From contig CM068546.1 of the NCBI GenBank assembly GCA_035048495.1, positions 12,964,435-13,028,434 on the forward strand: a DNA stretch of 64,000 nt, in the 5' to 3' direction. The position numbers were made by a program, and so were the translations under genes. This document shows positions 22,969-35,225 of the stretch, piece after piece. Under the pieces are notes generated by a model. The model was given only the letters and a program-made list of their open reading frames with translations, ran no database searches and was not told the origin of the DNA. This stretch comes from Euptelea pleiosperma (Eukaryota; Streptophyta; Magnoliopsida; Ranunculales; Eupteleaceae). Numbering within the stretch: the first letter of the stretch is position 1; each line of letters begins with the position of its first letter.

Positions 22969-25930
22969 TTTTATAATTGAAGAGGAAGTAATACAAAATC
23001 TCAACATACGTGTATATTCTAATACTATTCAAAAATATCACAACATACAACAAGAATACATGGAAACTCTAACTTAATACAATATTTTTCAATGAGTCCG
23101 ACGAACGGGCAGTCTGACAACCAGATAATCAAGTGATCGCTGACTATAAAGGGTTTCTTACTCAAAAGAAAATTTAGTGTCTTACATAACCACCCAAAGG
23201 GTTTTAAGGTTTTGATTTAGGGAAATCAAGGATCAAAATGGGGTTCTAATGGGTTTGGATGGATGGAAGAGGGTTAGGGGTTTGATTAGAGAGTAAAAAC
23301 TGAGGGGGAATCAAAATTTTGAGGGACTTATACCCTAAAGAACGAGTCTTAGGTCGGTTTCCACAAATTTTATAGGGCGCGGTCGACCGGTTTATCCAGA
23401 CCGATGGGCCCCATCCCTCGAGACTAAAAAGTCTATAAGAAGACAATTTCAAGTTTTTCCAATACGAAAGAATTTCACATAAATGATTATCTAATACCTT
23501 ACAAATGAGTATTTCAAGATTTGAATCAAGGTTTAAAGAACAGATAAAATGAAGTTTAACTTACCAGTTAAGTCCTGCCAAATCAACATTAAGTAGTTCT
23601 CCCAAGTAAGAAGAAGATGAAATAGGCATGCTTAATGACGATACGTCCATCTTTCCTTATATTGAGACTATCTTTAATTGTCAATTTGATAGAACTTACT
23701 GGAATGATTTGACTACCGCTCTTGTTTTAGAGTTTGAAACCCAAAGAACAATGACAAAAGATTATTAGTAATCAATTTAGACAATATGTAAAAAATAGGT
23801 AATCGAGTTATTACAGTTTTCCAAAAATTTGTATGATAGTGTAAAATATTTTAAGAAATTTATTTCCACCATTTTACTCAATACCACCCAAGAAGATCAA
23901 AATTATCTCCCGCACCTTCCTCATCCTCTGTGATGAACCCTATCGGAATGGTTATCTTCCTTGCAAAAATAACTTCTTCTTTAGATTGATGAGAATGAGG
24001 GTTCTCATGAAGGATCAAATTGGGCCTAGGAGTTTCACTCCATTCAGCTGATAGCCAACCTCTGTTGATACTGGTGAGGATGCGATTCTCAGAAGGAGGA
24101 AGAGTTGTTCTTCGAGAGTGAACAAAGTCTCTTCTAGGAGGATCAAGAGTTGCGATCCAATGATCATATTCTTGGGGCATTAACCAAACCTATAAAACCC
24201 CCAAAACCCTAAAATGGCTTTTTGTTCATTTTTTTTTGTAGGATTTTTTCACATTTCCCTTTCATCAAACAGCATAAACTAACTATTAGGACGTCTGTGA
24301 AGAGTTTCGGCCAATTCTGAGAAAAATTATTTTTCATGATTTTTAGGGCCATTATATGCAGGCTCACATAGGTTTAATGGGACCTACAAAAATTTTAAAC
24401 TGCTTTACATTTCACACATACGAGAAGGTATTTAAATATTATTAGCAAACTTCATTATAATTATTAAGAAAAATATATATGTATTATACATACATATAAT
24501 TATATTATACTGAAGTGCTTTATTATTTACTGTATAAGATATAGCAATATTCTATAAGATATCTACTAACCACTAATACTATAAGATAGCAATAACTGTA
24601 TGTTAACCTATTTTTATGAGAAGTGTAACTATTAAGTAATAATATTTTTAACTATTAAAGTAAAGGATTAAAAGCCCATTAATTATAATTGTGCCACATG
24701 TCAACCCATGTGTCAATCAAACATTTTATTAGAAAACTTTTAATTGCATGTATATTATATATCTTTATTTTGTTTCACTAATAATAAACAATTAACTTCT
24801 TTCACCATACCATACACATGGCATTTATATTTTATTGTTCATTTTCGACTTTTTTAACAAAACCATTCAAGATATACTTAGTTGATACACCAAATTATTT
24901 CCTTTTGCACTACCTCAACCTATTTAGGTTGTAACAAACCCCATCACTGTCCAACCACATTTACCTATCTAATTCTATTGTATTCCCTCACGTCAAAACA
25001 CGACTCCTTCCATTGTTAAACATCTCTCTTTGACTGTACCATAAATTATTCTATTGGATATCCCATTCCCTCATCAACCCTAAGCAAGATCAGCCTCAAA
25101 GAAACCTCTATACGAACCTTGATCATTCCCTTCCCAATATCCTATCAATCTTCAAGAACCGTATAACTTTCTGAAGATTTCCATTGGGTCTGCATTGTTC
25201 CTCCAATAATTCCACTCGATAACCACAATAAGTGAATAGCTATCTTCCTTTGGATCCTAAAAGTTGCTCCTCCATTAAATCTGCATCAACCTTCTCAAGA
25301 CATTCCAAGAAGTTCAAAGAACCAGCAACAAACTCCACCAAAAAGAGCAGACCTTGCAATCAAGAGTTGTTGTTGCCCCATAGAATATTGCAACCGTGCC
25401 TCCCTCTTGTAGATCCACACCTTCACCTTCAGTTAGTCCACCACATCTGGAGGTATTTCTTGTTTTCTTCTTTTATTTTCATTCATTGGTTTTCGTTTCT
25501 TGGCTCTTCAAACATCAGCAAGGAGTTTCCATCACATGCATCTAAGGCGTGTTGTCACAGAGGTGTGACCATGAGGATCCTTTGAAGGAACTCCACCGCT
25601 GGATCTGAATCTTTCGTCCACCTTAAGAATCTATTTATATTTTTTTATTTATTTAGTATTTTACTTCATGATCATTTGATTTTGTCAACAACAGTTGACG
25701 TCAAAAATTTCTATTATTTTATTCTTTTGTTGAATATGAAAAACTATTGCAAATAGTATAATTGAACCAGTTCATCAACCCATATTCACTACCATTGAAA
25801 TACTAAGTTCCCATCTGTATTAGACCTTAATTGAACCATAGAACCATAATGCTTTAAACCTATTAACATAGCCGCAATCCAAGCCCATTCAATTCCTAGT
25901 TGAGAAATTTCAACGCTAGTTGTTAGCCAC
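22969..25930. other. AT-rich intergenic sequence, possible decayed repeats
   Basis: No supported gene. A minus-strand open frame at 24180-23878 (100 codons, starting MPQEYDHWIATLDPP) has no family I recognise. The stretch around 23370-23410 (GGTCGACCGGTTTATCCAGA) resembles G/C-rich motifs in the retroelement LTR near 43560, so an old LTR fragment is possible. The plus-strand open frame 25232-25585 looks compositional. Confidence 0.4.
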
Positions 25931-25931
25931 A

Positions 25932-25932
<1 letters not shown>

Positions 25933-25982
<50 letters not shown>
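25933..25982. repeat. (TG)25 microsatellite
   Basis: An uninterrupted TG dinucleotide run of 50 bp. It creates the apparent Thr-His repeat on the minus strand, which is not a gene. Confidence 0.98.
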
Positions 25983-25983
<1 letters not shown>

Positions 25984-26719
25984 CACGTGTGTTAGATTGA
26001 CCAGTCCGGATTAATCCATGGATGTATCGCATAGATCACAAATGATTTAAGACATTGTTAACTGTACGGTCAAGTGAAACCCATTAGACCAACCTAAGAG
26101 TTACATTTTAATTTACAAGCAATTATGTTATATAAATCATCTGCATCATTGAAGGTGCTATCACCTTCGATTCGAATCTATGCGAAGGAAATGAATACAA
26201 TTAATCGGATAGCGAAGCTAAGGTAGGATTCTATTCCCGATCTCTTACTTCTATGGATGTGTTTAAAAATTATTATATTACTAATTACACGTGTTTAAAA
26301 TAGAAAACTTTGTTTCAGTTTATGTTAAAAAATATATATATATCAATTCTTACGCATTTCCTTTGATTTATCTGCATGTATTGAGATATGATTTTTTTGG
26401 ATATTTTCTCGGATTATTGATTATTATTATTAGAGATTCATTGAAGCTCATGGTATTGATTTCATTATTTTTATTTGGTTGGGTTCGATTTGATCGGTTG
26501 AGATCTTGACCCCTTGGATGCTTTCTCGAATTCCAATAGCAAGCCTAAAGAGCAACGGGGACATTCTGCTCCCAATGGTGAAAGACCTGAAACATCCATG
26601 GATCTTTGTCGTTAACGAAATGCCCCGCCCGTAAGAAAGTCACGTATTTAGCCACTATTTGCATTTTCAGTTATATTTTGACTCATTGGAGTTTTTGGAT
26701 TTATCTGATGAGTCCAGCT
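25983..26719. other. Intergenic sequence left of the SIRE-like element
   Basis: No gene supported. The stretch 26150-26640 together with 32830-33326 may be two parts of one older repeat into which the SIRE-like element inserted. The part ending GGGTCGTGACA at about 33326 resembles a gypsy-type LTR end, but I could not define both ends. Confidence 0.3.
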
Positions 26720-28283
26720 TGAAATTTCACTGGTCCGTTCTCTTAATCCAATATACCTAGAGGGGGGGGTTGATTAGGTATTTAAAATTATTTATACCTA
26801 CACAGTTTTACTGGTCTATGGTAGGGAAACAAAATCGCATGCCTTAGTTGTTTGATAAAAGATTATCACAACCGACTCAAATCGAATATACCTTCGTGGT
26901 ATATTTTCTTTTCGTCGTTTGATCTAATCAAGATAGATTGCGAAATACAAACAAACAATCACACAAGACAAGAGATTTTTACGTGGAAACCTTAGCCAAA
27001 GAAAAATCACGTGACCACGTCTAGACAGAAAGTATCACTAACTGAAAAGTTAAATGAAACAAAGGTTACCTACGCAGCACCGTTGCAAATACAGCTTCCA
27101 ACCTTAGCCAAGGCCTACTGCCGATGCATCCACGTCATCTGAATCAACGCTACGAATCTACGTGCGCTATTTCAGCCAAGAAGCCTTGTCCGCTTGTTCA
27201 GTTTGGTACATCCCAAACCTACCGTCGATCGGCTCCTCTGATCTTAATTCTCAACACTCCCGCCTTTGCAGAAGGTGAATGATTTAATACACCCTAAACC
27301 CTAGGTTGCTCAAATGGTGTTGAACACTCATGCTACTAGGTTGAATATAGAAATATAAGACCTAAGCTAAGGAAAGGATCAAGCACTTGGCTTTGATCAA
27401 GAAGATAACAAGCTCACAAGATGCGAATAGAAAACAAGCTTCTTGCTCTTCAAATGGACACTTCAATAAATAAAACATTTTCTTCTCTCTCTTGAAGATT
27501 GAATTTTGTGTCTCTGTGTGTTTTTAGAGAAGGCATAGAAGGGTTGTATTTATAGAATTCCATGACCCTGAGTCGTGCAGAACGTGGGATAATGGAACCA
27601 AGAATTTCAGATATGATAAGGATCGATTCTGTGCATGGTCCGATCGATTGTACACTGGGTCCAATCGATTGGGCTCAATAAGATTCATGTTCCAAAGGCT
27701 CCAATTGATTACACAAAGGTCTCTAATCGATTTGTCTTAAATAAGTTTCTGTCCCGAAGGTTCCAATTGATTTCACAGAGTCTCCAATCGATTTGACTCA
27801 AATAAGTTTTTGTCCCGAAGACTCCAATCTATTTCATAGAGTCTCCAATCGATCGGGTTGAAATAAGTTTCTGCCTCGTAGCTTCCAATCGATTACACAG
27901 AGTCTCCAATCGATTGGGGATAAGTATCCAATCCTTTGGACTATCCCAATAGTCAATATATTTGACTCAGACTCGAGTCAGTCCAATGACTAGGTTTGAC
28001 AATTATATTTTGTTCATTTTAACCAATTCCTATGGCCCTTAAGTCACTTACCTTCCTAATCGAGCGTACACAATCTTTAACTGACAAATCGGTTAATATT
28101 CAGATGACTCCTATCGTCAACCGTCTGATTCATGTTGTCTCTATCTTCTAGTCTTTAAGTAGTCGGTGAAGTATGTGTACCACGACATCTTCACACTACA
28201 CTAGTGCTCGTAGAAACGGTTACAAGAATATTTTTATGTCAAACAGAATCTTTGCCAAATTGAATATGAAAATATTCCTTACA
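26720..28283 (-). repeat. 3' LTR of the SIRE-like element
   Basis: About 1564 bp, direct repeat of 31236-32827. It contains a degenerate tandem array (about 27640-27925) with period near 64 bp built around the motif TCCAATCGATT. Confidence 0.9.
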
Positions 28284-30230
28284 ATCTCTCCCTTTGGCAA
28301 TTCCGTGACAAAAAGCATTTAATCATATAAAATGTAAAAAATAAAGAATACAATCCTACCCTCTTACATAATTCACTCACTATCTTACACTCTCTCGGAG
28401 ATAATCGAACATATAATGGAATGGCTTTTGATCTGTTCCCTGCACATTCTACCAATAATACATACCATGTAATATCATCGGCAATCAATAAATCATTAAA
28501 ATGCAGTGAGTTAATTATGCATATCACAAGTAGAGAAATTGAGAAATAATGCAAAAAAATTTTCCCTAAATTTCTCTCCCCCTATCTCATGCATCAACTT
28601 ACAACTTATTTTTACTTCTATGATTTTTCTCCCCATTTTTGTCATAGATTGACAAAGGTACAGAAATATAAGCATGTAATGAATTTCATCATGAAGAACA
28701 AGTGCATCACTGTAACATGATAACAAGTATAAAGACTAAAAGATAGGCATGACGCATAGTTTAAATACATCAATGGTTTAAATTTCGGTGAAACCATTTA
28801 ACCAATCATAAATCTTTTTCAAATGAATTTTAAAATTTTAAATCATCTCTTAAAAGATTTACAACTCACAGAACTCAAATCAGATCAATCCGAAAAATGT
28901 CAAATCGGAAGTATGCTAAAATTCATGAAAAGTCAAGTTAAATGCAATGTATAATGAGTTTCAATGTGATTGGCACTAACAAATATCAAACCTATGATTT
29001 TAGACTTAACTACTTAGTTTAATCTTGAATAGTTCAAAAGCAGTTAATCTAGGCCATTTATCAGAGCCAGTCAGTCAAATTAGTACATTTTAGTTGAATT
29101 TTTAATTTCTTTCACTTGAGTGTACTGTGATCTGACTATCCACTTCTTAGGGTACAAGACAAATATTAGTAAAATATCTAAATACTTTACTCAAAATCTA
29201 GAGTCGTCTTGTATCCAATCATGAAATCCTCATTAGAGCTAATAGGTTATCACTTAACTCTCTAATTTTAAGTGTATTTGCCAATGTGATTTCACATTAC
29301 TTTTGTAGCAAATATGACTATTTTTTACTCACTTGTTGTACCAGAATTTCAATTTTTCAAGTTCTCATCTTTTGACACTTGGTCGATTTAGTAGCTTTCA
29401 TACTCGGTTGGTATGGTATCATCTAAAGTATTAAGTAATCAGATTTTTATAAAGATCGGGGCCATACAGATTTTACCATATCCACTTGAGGTAGCTCTTT
29501 CCATGGAGAACTATCACACAGAAAGGCCAACAGTTGATTATTTTGCAGTTTCAAAATCAATTGAGGGTAGGAACATAAATAATTTGAAGTCATAAAAAGT
29601 AAAAGTTTATTCCTGATTCCTATAGAGTACTAGATTTATTACCCCAATCAAATTCAGTCCCAACCAGTGTCAGTCAGCGTGCATGTGAATAACAAGTTAA
29701 AACTTTTGAACATCCACTAACTGAGAATTAGTAAAATAGACTAATCTTCTAAATATTCTAGAATTTTCTACAATGATCTAGTCTCAATTTACCTTGTGTC
29801 AAGTCTTGGTTCTAAAATTTTCTAGAGTTAATGCCCATCATATTAAAAGTACTTATGCAATGCACAACTCAAACAAAATCCTAAACATGACACAAAATAA
29901 TTTTTAAATTTTTTATTTTTGTTTTTGAAGAGATGAACTCAAAATAATGCAAATAAGCAAATATCTAAAATAAATAGAAAACTATAAAGAAAACAAAATC
30001 CTAAAACAAAACTATACACCCAACTCACAAAAGATATACAATCATAAAATAGAGAAGAGTGTAAAGAACCACATTTATTCAATCGATGAGACAAGTGCCA
30101 CTAGACTTCATAAGGAATTCATTCCAAATAGAATCTAGATTCATTCCAAATAGAATCTAGATTTATCGGTCTTTCCTTTCTCACCCATATGGTCTTATAC
30201 CTTTTAGGTGAGTTCTTTTTTCTTTACCAT
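28284..30230. other. Internal non-coding region of the SIRE-like element
   Basis: AT-rich sequence between gag and the 3' LTR. I looked for protease, integrase, RT and RNase H motifs on both strands and saw none. The pol region appears to have been replaced or lost. Confidence 0.6.
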
Positions 30231-31124
30231 TTACTTAAACGGTGAAGGAGGATCGACATTTTTCTTTTTATTTGTCGTCTTATTCTGAACCCTTTGAGTT
30301 TGGGTGCCCTTGAGTTTCATAAGGTTAGCAATCTCTCTACTTAAGGCATCCGACTTTTGATACAAGACTGTCATTTTATGGAGTAGATCTTCTTGGTTCC
30401 CATATGATTTTCTCTTGGGATGAACCATGGCATCTCTCCTCTTTTGAAAGCAATTCTTGCTCAGGTGACCTTTACCTTTACAGTATTTACAAACAGGCGC
30501 ATGTATAACTGGTCTGGGTCTAGGTTGATCAACCTGTGGTGTGGAAGAAACTTTGGCTTTTACAAATTTAGTTCCTGAAGAGAATGGGATATCAACATTA
30601 TTAACATATCCAAGTCCCCGCTTATATCCACATCTTTGTCCCACACTTAGAATCTCATTTAATTTCTCAATGCTTTGAAAAATATAGGGCAAGTCATTTT
30701 TCAGTTGAACTAGTTCAAGTTCAAGTGACTTCCGCTTCTCAAAACATTCATGATAATCAGATTCAAGAAATTTAACTTTGTCTTGGAGGCTAGCATTCTC
30801 TTCTTCAAGCTGTCTAGAAGTAGTTTTATATTTTTCATGCTCACTTTCAAAAGATATTGTAGCATCCGTACAAATTTGGGACTCATATTTTAAGAACTTA
30901 TTTATCTTTTGAAGAGATTTCTTCTCTTCCCTAAGTTGACCAACTAGCATAGATAATTCATTATTGTCTAGTTTACAAGTAGAATTTTCAGAGTCAAGAA
31001 ATTCAACTCTATTTGTCAATTTCTTATTTGCTTTGGTCAAGTTAAAGCTTTCTTTATATAGCTCTTGATAAATAGTATAAAGATCGCCTTGATCTTCACT
31101 GTCTGAGTCATTACGGCTATTCAC
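30231..31124 (-). CDS. Partial SIRE-type gag (coiled coil plus one zinc knuckle)
   Basis: A 297-codon open frame. Residues about 10-165 are a long charged coiled coil with heptad-like Leu spacing (EELYKESF-like segment, REEKKSLQKINKFL, RQLEEENASLQDKVKFLES). Then comes NEILSVGQRCGYKRGLGYV, the hallmark block of SIRE/Maximus gag C-termini, and a zinc knuckle CKYCKGKGHLSKNC (CCHC intact). The N-terminal capsid half with its own knuckle is missing: the frame begins only about 110 bp after the primer-binding site. No stop interrupts it, which is notable in so decayed an element. It would bind element RNA in a particle; function in trans is inference. Confidence 0.8.
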   Translation of the reverse strand: MNSRNDSDSEDQGDLYTIYQELYKESFNLTKANKKLTNRVEFLDSENSTCKLDNNELSMLVGQLREEKKSLQKINKFLKYESQICTDATISFESEHEKYKTTSRQLEEENASLQDKVKFLESDYHECFEKRKSLELELVQLKNDLPYIFQSIEKLNEILSVGQRCGYKRGLGYVNNVDIPFSSGTKFVKAKVSSTPQVDQPRPRPVIHAPVCKYCKGKGHLSKNCFQKRRDAMVHPKRKSYGNQEDLLHKMTVLYQKSDALSREIANLMKLKGTQTQRVQNKTTNKKKNVDPPSPFK

Positions 31125-31235
31125 AGTGAATCATTCTTTTGGCATCTTTATAAATGAAAAGAATGAATTAGTTTTATAGGAATCTAAATTCAGGTGATTA
31201 AACCTTTTTATAGAATAACCCGCTCTGATACCAAT

Positions 31236-32827
31236 TGAAATTTCACCGGTCCGTTCTCTTTAATCCAATATACCTAGAAGGGGGGTTGATTAGGTATTTA
31301 AAATTATTTATACCTACACAGTTTTACTGGTCTATAGTAGGAGAACAAAATCGCATGCCTTAATTATTTAATAAAAGATTATCACAACCGACTCAAATCG
31401 AATATACCTCTGTGGTATATTTTCTTTTCATCATTTGATCTAATCAAGATAGATTGTGGAATAAAAACAAACAATCACACAAGACAAGAGATTTTTACGT
31501 GGAAACCTTAGCCAAGGAAAAACCACGAGAGTATGTCTAGACGGAAAGTATCACTAACTGAAAAGTTAAATGAAACAAAGGTTACCTACGCAGCACGTTG
31601 TAAATACAGCTTCCAACCTTAGCCAATGCCTACTACCGATGCATCCACATCCTCTGAATCAATGCTACGAATCCACGTGCGTTGTCCAAGACAAGAAGCT
31701 TTGTCCGCTTGTTCAGTTTGGTACACCCCAAACCTACCATCGATCGGCTCCTCCGATCTTAATTCTCAACACTCCCGCCTTTGCAGAAGGTGAAGGATTC
31801 AATACACCTTTAACCCTAGGTTGCTCAAATGGTGTTGAGTCACACTGGTACACTCAAGCTACTAAGTCGAATATAGAAGTGGAAGACCTAAGCTGAGAAA
31901 ATGATCAAGCACTTGGTTTTGATCAAGAAGAGAATAAGCTTACAAGATGTGAATGGAAAATAAGTTTCTTGCTCTTCAAATAGACACTCCAATAAATAAA
32001 ATATTTTTTTCTCTCTCTTGAAGATTGAGTCACTCTTTGTCTTTGTATGTTTTTAGAGAAGGCATAGAAGGGTTATATTTATAGAATTCCATGACCTTGA
32101 GTCGTGTAGAACGTGGGATAATGGAATAAAGAATTTCGAATATGATAAGGACCGATTCTGTGCATGGTCCAATGTATTGTACACTGGGTCCAGTCCAATC
32201 GATTTGGGATAAGTGTCCAATCGATTGGGCTCAATAAGATTCTTGTTTTGAAGGCTCCAATCGATTACACAAAGGTCTCCAATCGATTTGACTCAAATAA
32301 GTTTCTGTCCCGAAGGTTCCAATCAATTTCATAGAGTCTCCAATTGATTTAACTCAAATAAGTTTCTGTCCCGAAGACTCTAATTGATTGGGCTGAAATA
32401 AGTTTCTGCCTCGTAGCTTCTAATCGATTATATAGAGTCTCCTATGTCCAATCGATTGGGGATAAGTGTCAAATCGATCGGATTATCCTAATAGTCAATA
32501 TTTTTGACTCAGACTCGGGTCAGTCCAATAACTAGGTTTGACCATTATATTTTATCCATTTTAACAAATTCTTATGGCCCCTAAGTCACTTACATTCCTA
32601 ATCGAGCGTACACGATCTTTAACTGACAAATCGACAGTTGCTCAGATGACTCATGTTGTCAATCGTCTGATTCATGCCGTCTCTGTCTTCTGGTCTTCAA
32701 GTAGTCGGCGAAGTATGCGTACCACGACATCTCCACACTACACTAGTGCTCGTAGGAACAGTTACAAGAATATTTTTTTACATCAAATAGAATCTTTGCC
32801 AAATTGAATATGAAAATATTCCTTACA
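31236..32827 (-). repeat. 5' LTR of the SIRE-like element
   Basis: About 1592 bp. Carries the same TCCAATCGATT-centred array (about 32165-32485) in a different copy arrangement from the other LTR. Confidence 0.9.
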
Positions 32828-33453
32828 TAACTATTTGATTACCAATACTATTGATGCATATTTTGATCATTGTATAGATTTTATCATGTTTAACCGCTCA
32901 TCTCCATAGCAGTATGGGTGTTGGAGCGAATCTACTGAGTTGTTGATAACTCGTGCGTATTCTAACATCTTTTACAAAGATATCGGATGGATCAGCGGCT
33001 CAGTGATAGAAGCCGGGGGATTTTAGCATTTTTCTTGTTTTCCTAAAAATTATATTTAGGTTTTACTTTAAGTTATTTGAATTCTTAGTTACTTCAGTAG
33101 GTTGTCATTTGGCTTTTGAAATGTAATCGGGAATAGGGTTAAACTTATATTTATTGAAAAATATTATTTTGAGGTTGGTTCATTTTGACTTGTGTGTTGA
33201 CTTAGACACATGTCAATTATTTCAATTATATTATTTTTATCCACACCTCGTGCCTCAGCCTTGAATACCTGATTCAATCCATACTTTTCTAGGTCGGGTC
33301 ATGGGTCACGGGTTTGGGTCGTGACAGAACCTCATCAAGGGGATCTTCTATTCCATCCTCAAAGAGGTTTACAAATAAAGACATTTGAAAGCAATATGAT
33401 AGTTAAGCAAAAAAGAAGATAAACTACTCACATATATAAAGATAAATAGACTA
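32828..33453. other. Short spacer between SIRE-like and PIF/Harbinger elements
   Basis: No gene. Contains a possible gypsy-type LTR end (CACGGGTTTGGGTCGTGACA, ending near 33326). Confidence 0.35.
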
Positions 33454-33469
33454 AGGCCCTGCTTGGTTC

Positions 33470-34856
33470 AGTGCAAATCCGATGCAATGCACCCACGTGC
33501 CACAGTTTTGGGATTATACGTGATTGGTTGGGGTCGTGCAATGAATTGTTGTGCAAGTGGTTTCCAAGCCATTGCAAATTATTAAGAAAATGGATCTAAG
33601 CATCTACAGCCCAAAAATTGTGGTAGATAAGTGCATTCAGTGGGCTCTCATTCTCGATCAAACATTCGACTCTTCCCTCTCTCAACCCTGGTTTTTCTTC
33701 TCATCTAAAACCCCATGTTTCCTCTCTTTTTATGTTGATATTCATTTGAGGATTCTCTTTTCAATTTCTCCGTTTTCACCATTATCACTACAAAACCCTA
33801 GGTCTCGCCATTATCTCTGCATACCTCTTTGCTGGTAGATTAATATTTCTGCAACTTTGCTTTGTTTCTTCTCTGTCATTCAAACCATAACCCCTTTAAC
33901 TTGTTCGGCCACTTGAAAGAGTTGCAGGCCGGAGTGGAGAGACGAAGAGGACTGTGATCAAGGAAATCTTGGGTGGCTGAGCAAGTTGAGATCATGGGTC
34001 GAACTTCTAAACATGACTATCTTCAACCAGCGCCCTACAACTCCATTTTATCTGTGCACAACCTTGAATCAGAAACCTCCCTTCTTCCTACTTCCTAACC
34101 ACTAGCAACCCTGCAACTACACCCTCACATCTCTGGCTTCATCCGTTGAAGACCTCATGATTTGCAGCAAACTTGCCCAACAAACCAAAGAATCTATATA
34201 CAACTCCCATCCATCCAGAGTCGGCTCTACCTTAAGGCCATTAAGGTGGTCTAAGGCCCCTTGGTGAGAGAAGGACCCCGCCCAAGTCCCACTAACCACA
34301 AAGAATTTTAGCCCACCCCTTATTGCTTATACAAAACAAAAATCGACTTGATTAATTATCTCTAGCCATATATTTTAGTACTTTTTAGGACATGATTCTA
34401 GCCGTTGAATTCAAGCATATTTTTTGGGTAGTAAATCCAATGGCTAGAAATCCCTTGTGGTTAAAGCTATATTTTTTTGTTTATGATTAGGTTAAGCTTA
34501 TAACTTCCAAAAGGATTTCTTTTGGATCAAAGGGGATTCTTTATATTCACTTTGATAGTAGAATGGAAATTTTAATCCTTGTTTTAGCATGTTTCATAAA
34601 TTCAGGAGATAAATCAGACAACCCCTCTATATTTGAATGGTATGTTTCAAACATTTTTTGTTCAGTCTAGGAAAATTTGAAATGGAAATGTTTCTTTCTG
34701 TTAATTAAATACTTCTATATTTTGGGCACTTTTTCGTCGTGGGGGCTTCATGAAGAGGCCTCTAGATGGGTTGTAACCCATGGTGAAAAAGCACTCAAAT
34801 CACGCAGCTAGGAAGCATCAATCAGGCTGATTAGCATTGTGTAGTTCCACCAAGAG
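33470..34856. other. Harbinger left subterminal region and further possible captured DNA
   Basis: About 1.4 kb between the left inverted end and the UBP fragment. Short open frames (for example 33551-33838) show no family I recognise. The length and different texture of 33900-34300 suggest that more than one host or repeat fragment was captured. Confidence 0.4.
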
Positions 34857-35225
34857 GTGGACCAAACATTCATGGTTATCCATCTTAAGCGCTTTAAATA
34901 CATCGAGCAGCTTGGTCGGTATAAGAAACTGTCTTATCGAGTGGTTTTCCCACTAGAGCTTAAGCTAAGCAATACAATGGAGGATGCAGACTCAGAGTAT
35001 TCCATGTTTGTTGTAGTTGTCCATGTTGGGAGCGGTCCCAACCATGGACACTATGTTAGCCTCGTGAGCCACAACCATTGGTTGTTCTTCGATGATGAGA
35101 ACGTGGAAATGATCGACAAGTTTGATGTGCACACATTCTTTGGGTCAGCACAGGAGTACACGAGTAACACCGACCATGGGTACATCCTGTTCTACGAGAG
35201 CCTCGCTACAACTAGCAAAATTTGA
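34857..35225 (+). pseudogene. Captured ubiquitin-specific protease fragment (UBP3/UBP4 type), C-terminal catalytic part
   Basis: 122 codons that look like the C-terminal end of a USP12/46-type deubiquitinase (UBP3/UBP4 group in plants): [86 protein letters not shown]. The catalytic His box (NHGHYVSLV) is present; the catalytic Cys box, which lies more than 200 residues upstream in the family, is absent, so no active enzyme is possible. One residue (Lys between SLV and SHNHW) appears deleted. The fragment begins directly after a MITE A2-like half (about 34810-34862) and lies inside the Harbinger ends. The frame is open throughout. Confidence 0.85.

Larger units (their letters stand above)
26720..32827 (-). 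mobile_element. SIRE/Maximus-like copia LTR element lacking pol (non-autonomous)
   Basis: Two LTRs of about 1564 bp (26720-28283) and 1592 bp (31236-32827) enclose only 2.95 kb. On the minus strand LTRs start TGTAAGGAATAT and end GAAATTTCA. The primer-binding site TTGGTATCAGAGCGGG follows the 5' LTR (about 31218-31233) and a purine tract AAAGGGAGAGAT precedes the 3' LTR (about 28285-28297). The only recognisable gene is the C-terminal half of a SIRE-type gag; no protease, integrase or RT motif is visible. LTRs differ at many positions and have indels, so the insertion is not recent. Flanking pentamers CAGCT and TAACT match at three of five bases. Confidence 0.9.

Noticed and set aside
23878..24180. 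100-codon minus-strand open frame
   Set aside because: No recognised motif, no splice or promoter context; kept only as part of the intergenic description.
25789..25986. Thr-His repeat protein on the minus strand
   Set aside because: Produced by the (TG)25 microsatellite; no other support.
26540..26635. Exon-like plus-strand stretch ending at a GTAAG
   Set aside because: Short, no family recognised, and it lies next to a retroelement; a protein search would be needed to support it.
33240..33330. Gypsy LTR end
   Set aside because: Only one end could be seen; no matching start or target duplication, so it is not annotated as an element.
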